Below, in pieces: positions 54,478 through 62,035 of a stretch of 64,000 nt of DNA. Both the position numbers and the translations under genes were made by a program. Positions within the stretch are counted from its first letter, which is position 1. The number at the start of each line of letters is the position of its first letter. Source of the DNA: CAWATG01 sp963785035. Lineage in GTDB: Bacteria > Actinomycetota > Acidimicrobiia > IMCC26256 > CAWATG01. Where the stretch lies: contig CAWATG010000011.1 in NCBI GenBank assembly GCA_963785035.1, positions 186,001-250,000 on the forward strand, written 5' to 3'. Below the pieces are notes generated by a model. It made no database searches. It worked only from the letters and a program-made list of their open reading frames with translations, and was not told the DNA's origin.

Positions 54478-54538
54478 GTGTCTGGTACCTATATGAATAT
54501 CGGCTTTGGGTGCCAGTTGCGGCTTTCGCCCGTAATCA

Positions 54539-54566
54539 TCAAGTGTCTATGGTCACGTGCCGATGT
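54539..54566 (+). promoter_or_regulatory. Sigma-28 (FliA/WhiG)-like promoter of the first GGDEF-EAL gene
   Basis: TCAAGTGT, 12 bases, GCCGATGT. The sigma-28 consensus is TAAAGTTT-N11-GCCGATAA. The same two blocks with the same spacing occur upstream of the second GGDEF-EAL gene, although the bases between differ. Confidence 0.55.
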
Positions 54567-54599
54567 GACTTGGCGTGGACATCGAGCACAACTGTTGCC

Positions 54600-56951
54600 A
54601 TGACTGAGGTCGCGGTTCCCGGTCCGGAGGCCACGCCGGCGCGCGCGCCCGCCAAGGCCGATGGATCAACAGTGCGACGGCTACTTGCGCGTCTGAACAA
54701 CGATAATTTTTCGTGGGCGATGCAGGGCCTGATGCTTTCGGTTTCCGTTGGGTTCATCGTCGGGAAGAACCTTGGCTTTATCGCTGAAGGTCCGATTTGG
54801 TACCTCTGCGGGGCAATGGTTTGCGCCCAGGCCTACAGCGTCATCATTACGCTGCTTCCACCGCCGAGATCGGAACTGGAACTCTCGCTTCGGGCCGGCA
54901 CATACACGGTTCTGGTCGCTCTGGTGATCTACCTCACGGGATGGGGCGGTGCGTTCTCGATTGGCTACGCGCACGCGGGCAACGAATCCATCCGGCTCAT
55001 GGGTTCGCGGGCTGGCCGCCATGTGATCGGCTGGTCGGTGATCACAATTTTCGCCGGGGAGCTCGCTGTCGCACGCGGGCTGATTCCAACATTCCTGCCA
55101 GAGCCGGAGGTTCACGGCCTTTCGGCATTGGCAGCCCTGGGATCGCTGATCATTGTGAGCGGTCTCATTCTGACGGCCAAACGTGTGGAGAAGTCCGACG
55201 AGACATTGCGTCGGAGTGAGGAGCGGTTCCGGGCGTTGGTGCAGCATGCATCGGATGCGATTCTCGTGATGTCGCCCGACGCCGAGCTGCTGTACGTGAG
55301 CCCGGCCTTTGAGGGCATCTTGGGTGTCGGTTTCGGCGATCTCCGTCAACTTGATGTCTCTATGGTTCACCCTGACGATCTCGCCGTATCCATGGAGCAC
55401 TTCATGAGCGTTCGCGATTGCGACGGCGCGTTCGCTTCGATGGAGTTGCGCATATTGCACGCCGATGGTCATTGGCGGTGGCTTGAGATCGATATGACGA
55501 ACCGGGTCAGTGATCCGAGTGTTGGTGGGATCGTGTGGAACATGCACGACATTACCGAACGCAAGCAACTCGAGGTTGCTCTACGCCACAATGCGTATCA
55601 CGATCCATTGACTGCCTTGCCGAACCGTGCGGCGTTCGTGGAGAAGCTCGATGAGTCTCTCGTACTCGTCGGTGAACATGGAACGTCGCTGGCCTTGTTG
55701 TTCCTTGATCTTGATCGTTTCAAGCTTGTGAATGACAGTCTGGGCCACGAAATTGGCGATCGGCTCTTGATCGTGATCGCCGATCGTCTCAAGCGCTGCC
55801 TTCGCCCTGGTGACTTCCTCTGTCGTTTCGGTGGTGACGAGTTCACCATCCTGGTGACGGAGATAGCGTCGGACCAGATCGAGTCGGTTGTCGCTGTGCT
55901 GGCGGAGCGGATTGTTGATGTGTTGCGTTTGCCGGTGGTGTTGGGGAGTCATGAGTTTGTGATTTCGTCGAGTATTGGTGTGTCGATTTCGACGCATGGT
56001 GCGACGGCGTCGAGTGATTTGTTGCGGCAGGCTGATTTGGCGATGTATGTGGCGAAGGATAAGGGTCGGGCTCGGTGGGAGGTGTTTGATCCTGAGAGTG
56101 CGTTGCCTGTGTTTGAGCGGTTAGAGGTTGAGGGTGATATGTGGCGCGCGATTGATAATCGCGAGTTGGTGGTGTTTTTCCAGCCTGAGATGTCGTTGGT
56201 GTCGGGTCGTGTGGTGACGGTTGAGGCGTTGGTGCGGTGGGAGCATCCGTTGCGTGGTTTTTTGATGCCGAATTCGTTTATTCCGTTTGCTGAGGAATCG
56301 AATTTGATTGTTGCGGTGGACCGGTATGTGTTGCGTGAGGCGTGTGTGTGGGCGCGTCGTTGGGCTGATGAGCGTCCGGGTGAGGCGCCGGTTGTGATTA
56401 GTGTGAATTTGTCGCCGCGGTTTGTGTATCAGGTTGATGTTGTGGCGGATATTTTGTCGACGATTCGTGAGGCTGGTGTTGATCCGTCGGCGGTGCAGTT
56501 GGAGATCACGGAGCGGACCGCGTTGGCTGATATTGAGGGGACGGCTGAGACGTTGTCGCAGTTGCGTGCGCATGGTGTGCGTGTTGCTATTGACGATTTT
56601 GGGACTGGGTATTCGTCGTTGAGTTATTTGCGGCGGTTGCCGGTTGATGTTGTGAAGTTGGATAAGAGTTTTGTGGATGATATGGATTCGGTGGATTCGG
56701 ATGCGGCGATTGTGCAGGCTGCGATCACGATGGGTCATGCGTTGGGGATGAAGGTGACTGCTGAGGGTGTGGAGCGTGCGTCGCAGGCGGAGCGTTTGCG
56801 TTCGTTGGGGTGTGATTCGGCGACGGGTTGGTTTTGGTCGAAGGCGTTGCCTGCTGCGGAGGTGGGTGCGGTGGTCGCGGCTGGTTTCACGATGCCAGGA
56901 ACCGAACCCAACGTCCTCCCACTACGCCCCGTCGGAGTCGTGGGCCCGTAG
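54600..56951 (+). CDS. Membrane PAS-GGDEF-EAL cyclic-di-GMP protein 1
   Basis: This protein has 783 residues from ATG 54600. About five membrane segments (residues 35-190, including IWYLCGAMVCAQAYSVIITLL and the GYAHAGNESIRLMGSRAGRHVIGW loop) precede a PAS domain (about 205-320, EERFRALVQHASDAILVM), a GGDEF domain (335-500) with intact RFGGDEF and inhibitory RxxD (RPGD), and an EAL domain (520-775) with EALVRWEHP, NLSPRF, DDFGTGYSS, KLDKSF and AEGVE. The usual QGY near the end of EAL reads TGW. It can in principle both make and degrade c-di-GMP; which activity dominates cannot be told. Starts upstream of 54600 in the frame fall inside the promoter. Confidence 0.9.
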   Translation: MTEVAVPGPEATPARAPAKADGSTVRRLLARLNNDNFSWAMQGLMLSVSVGFIVGKNLGFIAEGPIWYLCGAMVCAQAYSVIITLLPPPRSELELSLRAGTYTVLVALVIYLTGWGGAFSIGYAHAGNESIRLMGSRAGRHVIGWSVITIFAGELAVARGLIPTFLPEPEVHGLSALAALGSLIIVSGLILTAKRVEKSDETLRRSEERFRALVQHASDAILVMSPDAELLYVSPAFEGILGVGFGDLRQLDVSMVHPDDLAVSMEHFMSVRDCDGAFASMELRILHADGHWRWLEIDMTNRVSDPSVGGIVWNMHDITERKQLEVALRHNAYHDPLTALPNRAAFVEKLDESLVLVGEHGTSLALLFLDLDRFKLVNDSLGHEIGDRLLIVIADRLKRCLRPGDFLCRFGGDEFTILVTEIASDQIESVVAVLAERIVDVLRLPVVLGSHEFVISSSIGVSISTHGATASSDLLRQADLAMYVAKDKGRARWEVFDPESALPVFERLEVEGDMWRAIDNRELVVFFQPEMSLVSGRVVTVEALVRWEHPLRGFLMPNSFIPFAEESNLIVAVDRYVLREACVWARRWADERPGEAPVVISVNLSPRFVYQVDVVADILSTIREAGVDPSAVQLEITERTALADIEGTAETLSQLRAHGVRVAIDDFGTGYSSLSYLRRLPVDVVKLDKSFVDDMDSVDSDAAIVQAAITMGHALGMKVTAEGVERASQAERLRSLGCDSATGWFWSKALPAAEVGAVVAAGFTMPGTEPNVLPLRPVGVVGP
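55900..56917 (+). repeat. Identical 1,018-bp segment, copy 1
   Basis: It runs from the end of the GGDEF domain through the EAL domain of protein 1. It aligns without indels, at a constant offset of 2,591 bases, with copy 2, and no difference was seen before 56918. Wobble positions are strongly T-rich (GAT, GTT, CGT, GGT, TTG), unlike the C-rich wobble of flanking DNA. Confidence 0.85.
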
Positions 56952-57072
56952 CCGGGTTCTCATGGCGGCCCGGTGCCGACCTGGGTTCTCTGGTTCTTCG
57001 GCACGTTGAGCACCAATCGCCGCGCCCGCTCTGGACGAAAGGGCGGAGAAGCGGCGAATCGGCCGCAAACTA

Positions 57073-57100
57073 TCAAGTGTCCACCGTTGTATGCCGATGT
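57073..57100 (+). promoter_or_regulatory. Sigma-28 (FliA/WhiG)-like promoter of the second GGDEF-EAL gene
   Basis: TCAAGTGT, 12 bases, GCCGATGT, identical in both boxes and spacing to the first gene's element. A shared CGTGGAC follows 7 bases after the -10 in both. Confidence 0.55.
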
Positions 57101-57133
57101 GAATCTCCGTGGACCGGGTTCGAAGTAGGCGTC

Positions 57134-59536
57134 ATGGATGACCTGTCGGGCGCGCACGAATCCGCGCCCAGCCAGGCAAGCAGTGCCGAGGTCGCTGTCG
57201 TCGAGACGGCTGCGCTCGAAACATCCGCGCCGCCAAGTTCGACACGTCGTTCCGTTTCGGCGCCCAAGGATTGGCGGGGGTGGCTGGTCGCACACCGAAT
57301 CTCGGTGCCCGTCCACCTCATGGCGTTCCTCATCATCCCTGCGTTCATGTTCGCGCAGCACAAGGAGTGGATCGCGCACACGCCGATCTGGATTCTCGGC
57401 TCCGGGCTCCTCCTAGCCCAGGCATACAGCGTTCTGATCGCCCTGCTTGAACCTCCGAAATCGACGTTGCAAATGTCGCTTCGATGTGGACTGCTCACGG
57501 CCTCGATCGCATCCGTCATCTACGGGACCGGATGGGCGGGTGCGCTCACGATCGGTTTCGCATACGCAGGGAACGAGTCGATGCGCGCGATGGGAGCCCG
57601 TGCTGGTCGTCATGTGATCGGGTGGGCCCTTGTGTCGATCGTCGTTGGCGAGATACTCATCGGTTTGGGGGCAGTCGAGTCGATGCTTCCTGAGCCGGAG
57701 GTACATGGCCTGGCCCTCTTTGCCGGGATGGGGACGGTCATCATCATCGCGGCGATGACCTGGACAGCGTCTGAGAAGGAAGCAGCGCAGGACACGTTGC
57801 GTCGGAGCGAGGAGCGTTTCCGTGCGTTGGTGCAGCACGCCTCGGATGCGATTCTCGTGATGGCCCCGGATACCGAACTGCTCTATATCAGTCCTGCATT
57901 CGAACAGGTGTTGGGGTTCTCGCCGGGAACGATCGGCAAGCTCAATCGGGAGCTCGTTCACCCGGACGACTTGGAGTGGGCGACCGCGCTGTATTTCGGG
58001 GTCGTGCAACGACCCGGCGGGCTGGCCTCGATGGAGTTGCGCATGTTGCACGCCGATGGTCATTGGCGGTGGCTTGAGGTTGATATGACCAACCGGGTCA
58101 GTGATCCGAGTGTTGGTGGGATCGTGTGGAACATGCACGATGTCACGGACCGCAAGGTGTTCGAGACGGAGCTACGCCACCACGCGTATCACGACCCGCT
58201 GACCACGTTGCCCAACCGGACCGCTTTCGTCGAGCGCCTCGAGCGCGCATTGGCTTCTGGGAAGAGCGAGGGCAATTCGCTTGCTTTGTTGTTCCTTGAT
58301 CTTGATCGTTTCAAGCTTGTGAATGACAGTTTGGGTCACGAAATTGGCGACCGACTGCTGGTCACTATCGCCCAAAGACTCGAGTCCTGCTTGCGGGTTG
58401 GTGACTATTTGGCTCGTTTCGGTGGTGACGAGTTCACCATCCTGGTCGAGGGGATTCCGGACGACGAGGTAGCGGAATCCATTCAATCTGTGGCGGAGCG
58501 GATTGTTGATGTGTTGCGTTTGCCGGTGGTGTTGGGGAGTCATGAGTTTGTGATTTCGTCGAGTATTGGTGTGTCGATTTCGACGCATGGTGCGACGGCG
58601 TCGAGTGATTTGTTGCGGCAGGCTGATTTGGCGATGTATGTGGCGAAGGATAAGGGTCGGGCTCGGTGGGAGGTGTTTGATCCTGAGAGTGCGTTGCCTG
58701 TGTTTGAGCGGTTAGAGGTTGAGGGTGATATGTGGCGCGCGATTGATAATCGCGAGTTGGTGGTGTTTTTCCAGCCTGAGATGTCGTTGGTGTCGGGTCG
58801 TGTGGTGACGGTTGAGGCGTTGGTGCGGTGGGAGCATCCGTTGCGTGGTTTTTTGATGCCGAATTCGTTTATTCCGTTTGCTGAGGAATCGAATTTGATT
58901 GTTGCGGTGGACCGGTATGTGTTGCGTGAGGCGTGTGTGTGGGCGCGTCGTTGGGCTGATGAGCGTCCGGGTGAGGCGCCGGTTGTGATTAGTGTGAATT
59001 TGTCGCCGCGGTTTGTGTATCAGGTTGATGTTGTGGCGGATATTTTGTCGACGATTCGTGAGGCTGGTGTTGATCCGTCGGCGGTGCAGTTGGAGATCAC
59101 GGAGCGGACCGCGTTGGCTGATATTGAGGGGACGGCTGAGACGTTGTCGCAGTTGCGTGCGCATGGTGTGCGTGTTGCTATTGACGATTTTGGGACTGGG
59201 TATTCGTCGTTGAGTTATTTGCGGCGGTTGCCGGTTGATGTTGTGAAGTTGGATAAGAGTTTTGTGGATGATATGGATTCGGTGGATTCGGATGCGGCGA
59301 TTGTGCAGGCTGCGATCACGATGGGTCATGCGTTGGGGATGAAGGTGACTGCTGAGGGTGTGGAGCGTGCGTCGCAGGCGGAGCGTTTGCGTTCGTTGGG
59401 GTGTGATTCGGCGACGGGTTGGTTTTGGTCGAAGGCGTTGCCTGCTGCGGAGGTGGGTGCGGTGGTCGCGGCTGGTTTCACGATGCCAGGAACCGAACCC
59501 AACGTCCTACCACTACGCCCCGTTGCCCGGACCTAG
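57134..59536 (+). CDS. Membrane PAS-GGDEF-EAL cyclic-di-GMP protein 2
   Basis: This is a paralogue of the preceding gene, with 800 residues from ATG 57134. A Ser/Ala-rich N-terminus of about 60 residues precedes five membrane segments, then PAS (about 225-335), GGDEF (350-520; RFGGDEF, inhibitory RVGD) and EAL (540-795). The membrane region is clearly homologous to protein 1 (GYAxAGNES, RAGRHVIGW, LPEPEVHGL) but diverged. The EAL domain is identical because of the shared 1 kb segment, including TGW in place of QGY. The frame is open upstream to 56828, but the sigma-28-like promoter lies inside that extension. Confidence 0.9.
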   Translation: MDDLSGAHESAPSQASSAEVAVVETAALETSAPPSSTRRSVSAPKDWRGWLVAHRISVPVHLMAFLIIPAFMFAQHKEWIAHTPIWILGSGLLLAQAYSVLIALLEPPKSTLQMSLRCGLLTASIASVIYGTGWAGALTIGFAYAGNESMRAMGARAGRHVIGWALVSIVVGEILIGLGAVESMLPEPEVHGLALFAGMGTVIIIAAMTWTASEKEAAQDTLRRSEERFRALVQHASDAILVMAPDTELLYISPAFEQVLGFSPGTIGKLNRELVHPDDLEWATALYFGVVQRPGGLASMELRMLHADGHWRWLEVDMTNRVSDPSVGGIVWNMHDVTDRKVFETELRHHAYHDPLTTLPNRTAFVERLERALASGKSEGNSLALLFLDLDRFKLVNDSLGHEIGDRLLVTIAQRLESCLRVGDYLARFGGDEFTILVEGIPDDEVAESIQSVAERIVDVLRLPVVLGSHEFVISSSIGVSISTHGATASSDLLRQADLAMYVAKDKGRARWEVFDPESALPVFERLEVEGDMWRAIDNRELVVFFQPEMSLVSGRVVTVEALVRWEHPLRGFLMPNSFIPFAEESNLIVAVDRYVLREACVWARRWADERPGEAPVVISVNLSPRFVYQVDVVADILSTIREAGVDPSAVQLEITERTALADIEGTAETLSQLRAHGVRVAIDDFGTGYSSLSYLRRLPVDVVKLDKSFVDDMDSVDSDAAIVQAAITMGHALGMKVTAEGVERASQAERLRSLGCDSATGWFWSKALPAAEVGAVVAAGFTMPGTEPNVLPLRPVART
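58491..59508 (+). repeat. Identical 1,018-bp segment, copy 2
   Basis: This is the second copy of the segment in protein 2. The first difference after it is at 59509 (A, against C at 56918), followed by 14 more matching bases and then divergence. Confidence 0.85.
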
Positions 59537-59594
59537 TCAGGCGGACGAGGCGTCGGTGCGCTGCAACCAACGAATCCGGACCTCACGAGTACGC

Positions 59595-59644
59595 GATTGG
59601 CATAGAAGCGGCGAGCGACGATTGGCATAGAAGCGGCGAGCGAC
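59595..59644 (+). repeat. 25-bp perfect tandem duplication
   Basis: Two adjacent copies of a 25-base unit beginning gattggcatagaagcgg lie in the 189-base spacer after the second GGDEF-EAL gene. I see no other feature in that spacer. Confidence 0.85.
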
Positions 59645-59725
59645 GGCCGAAATCGGTAAGGATGTCGGAAGAACGCCCGGCACAGCACCGACCCGAAGGC
59701 CTGATGTGACCCCAAATTCCGACGT

Positions 59726-60636
59726 GTGGGTGTAACGGTGTACCCGTTGATCCCGCTGGCCGTGTTGGCGGTCATAGCGGCCTCTGTCGCGGGACTTATC
59801 GTTCTGCCGCGGGAAGGTCGACGGGTACGGCTCCTGCGACGGAGGCTGTTCCACTCTGATGTTCGGACGCGCCGTGCCACTGTCGAGCTCATCGGCACTG
59901 AACGCGTGACCGAGTTCGCGCCCGAGCTCGTGCGCCTCAGCGAGATCGAGACGGATCGAGGCGTGCTTGACCTGCTTGCCCGTATTGTGTTGACCTGCGA
60001 TGTCGAGTTGTCGCCGGATTATCGAGTTCGCCGACTGGCTCGGTGGGCCGCGATCTATACCGCTCAGCGCCGGTCTTCTGTCCGCGAAACCGTGCCGGCG
60101 GTCGTGCGTCCCAAGGTCCTCGATGCTGCGGTGTTCGCACCTAGTGTCGCGGTGATGCCCGATGCCATACCGCTCGACCCGACGGAAGAAGATTTGCCTG
60201 TGGACCCAGTATCGGACGGTGTGGACGAAGCGACGCCAGGCGTCGCAGCAGAGCCGACACGCCCTGATGTTTCGCACGGTGCGTTCCGGGTGTCGCCGTG
60301 GCCGGTGCGTGAGCGGGTACCCGACACCGAGGCGTCCCGGGGGAACCGGTCAGCCCAGGAGACCATCACGCCACTGAACGAGGTCCCGGGGTCGGTGCGA
60401 CCCCCGAGCCTTCTGCGCCTGCGCCTGCGCCTGTGACGGCTTCGCGATTCGGGCGAATTGGTGTCAGGACAGCACGGCATGCGGCCACGCCTGCGGTCGT
60501 CTCGGGACGGGTCAACGTTGACCTCGCGGCGCACGAGCGTGGCGTCGCTGCGCGTGACCGGCAGAAGGAGCGTTCCGTATCCGATGCTGAGATCGTGCGC
60601 GGATTTCGGTACGGCCGAATCGGCTCGAGGTCCTAG
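59726..60636 (+). CDS. Unknown single-pass membrane protein, probable frameshift
   Basis: GTG 59726 opens MGVTVYPLIPLAVLAVIAASVAGLIVLP, one membrane anchor, followed by a cytoplasmic region rich in Arg and Glu (RRVRLLRRRLFHSDVRTRRATVELIG) and a Pro/Asp-rich linker. The frame stops at 60436 after an unnatural LLRLRLRLRL run. The alternative frame across the same bases reads PEPSAPAPAPVTASRFGRIG and continues to 60636. One missing base near 60390 would join them into 303 residues. No family was recognised. The N-terminal part recalls HEAT-like fragments, but weakly. Confidence 0.55.
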
Positions 60637-61298
60637 AGGCGCAGTCGGCTTCGTTCGCTAGCGTCGCCGGAAAGCCCACGCCGGTTCCGCCGATGCCGCA
60701 GTAGCCGCGCGGGTTCTTCGCAAGGTACTGCTGGTGGTAGTCCTCCGCGTAGAAGAAACTCCCGGCTGTGGCAATTTCGGTGGTTATCGCTCCACGGCCT
60801 GCATTGTCCAACGCTTGTTGGTACTCGTCGCGCGACTTTTGCGCGTCGGTGAGTTGCAGCCTCATCGACCGCGTAGATCGCGGAGCGGTACTGCGTGCCG
60901 ACGTCGTTGCCTTGGCGCATGCCCTGCGTTGGATCGTGGGATTCCCAGAAGGTCTCGAGCAGAGCGCGATAGGTGGTGATGGCCGTATCGAAGACGACCA
61001 ATACCACCTCGGCGTGGCCGGTCCGTCCGGAGCACACCTCTTCGTAGGTGGGGTTTTCGGTGAAGCCACCTGCGTAACCGACAGCGGTGGTGATCACGCC
61101 GTGGAGTTCCCAGAATTTTCGCTCTGCGCCCCAGAAGCACCCAAGGCCGAAAATCGCCGTTGCCGACTGCGGAGGGAACGGCGCAGTCATCGGGGAGCCA
61201 TGCACGAAGTGGCGTTCGGCAACACTGATCGGTGTGGAACGTCCGGGCAGCGCGTTGTTCGCCGTAACCAGCTGGGACTTGGAGAATCGATCGAACAT
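60512..61298 (-). CDS. msrA: Peptide methionine-(S)-sulfoxide reductase, frame broken by one indel
   Basis: MsrA repairs oxidised methionine. It starts at ATG 61298 with AAAAGGAG 5 bases upstream. The catalytic Cys is in FGLGCFWGAERKFW; TGHAEVVLVVFD and GNDVGTQYRSAIYAVDE follow. The match then shifts frame: LTDAQKSRDEYQQAL..FFYAEDYHQQYLAKNPRGYCGIGGTG. Removing one G near 60865 restores it. The last 45 residues before the stop at 60512 are not family-like and overlap the end of the opposite gene, so a second indel may hide a stop near 60660. Confidence 0.85.
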
Positions 61299-61447
61299 GG
61301 ATGCTCCTTTTCCTGGAAATTGGGGAGCGGGCTCTTCATCAAAGGCCCAAGGCAAGCATTGCCTGGAACGACCTTAGGTCGCACCTCAGGGTGTTCGCGC
61401 TGCGAAACCGTTCGCTCCTACCGGGCCGAATCGGGCACCATCGCGGG

Positions 61448-61942
61448 ATGAGTCGAGATCTCACCGCAGAGTTGTTGTGTGATGCCGAGCAGCATGAGCT
61501 GCTCGGCAACACGTTGCAGCGTGTCAACAAGGCAAGCAATGCCGCGCTTGTCGTGGCCGCCGAGCAGGGTCTCCGAGAGGCGCGGGCGATCCGGCCCGTT
61601 GTGAAATCCGAAGTGGAACGGGTGGGGCTACCCGCGACCTTCGTGACGCCGGCATTGGAACGGGTCGTGAAAGCGGCGAGTTCGGTTGCCGGGCGTAAAC
61701 ACCGCTTCAGCAACTTTCAGGCGCTGGTCCTGCCGGCGGCATCGGTGAAATGGCCAGCGACCGATCGTGTGGTGCTGCCGACCGTGGCAGGCAAGCGCAC
61801 GGTGAGGGTGCGTGTCGACCACAGTCACGGCGGTCTGCGGCCTCCGCTTGATGGCAAGGTGGTCGCGCTGACCTTTCGCAATGGCGAGTTCGAACTCAAC
61901 GTCGTTGAGGATGACGATGATGGCGACGATGTGGGCAGCTGA
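61448..61942 (+). CDS. Unknown protein with basic core and acidic tail
   Basis: This protein has 164 residues from ATG 61448. An Ala/Glu-rich helical N-terminus (MSRDLTAELLCDAEQHELLGNTLQRVN) is followed by a basic, beta-rich part (GRKHRFSNFQALVLPAASVKWPATD, VAGKRTVRVRVDHSHGGLRPPL) and a tail of DDDDGDD. It is divergent from msrA. I do not recognise the family. The frame is open upstream to 61301 without support. Confidence 0.5.
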   Translation: MSRDLTAELLCDAEQHELLGNTLQRVNKASNAALVVAAEQGLREARAIRPVVKSEVERVGLPATFVTPALERVVKAASSVAGRKHRFSNFQALVLPAASVKWPATDRVVLPTVAGKRTVRVRVDHSHGGLRPPLDGKVVALTFRNGEFELNVVEDDDDGDDVGS

Positions 61943-62035
61943 CGGCTGAGAATCTCGCCGGCAATACCGCCGATCGTGGGCGAGATCGCCCTGAAGGGAG
62001 ATGCACGGGCTCGGCGTGCGGTCGCCTAGCCTGGT

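Noticed and set aside
56121..56738. Minus-strand open frame of 205 codons, repeated identically at 58712-59329
   Set aside because: It is the antisense of the shared EAL segment. It is rich in His, Arg and Asn from T-rich wobble positions, has no ribosome site, and its identity only reflects the sense-strand duplication.
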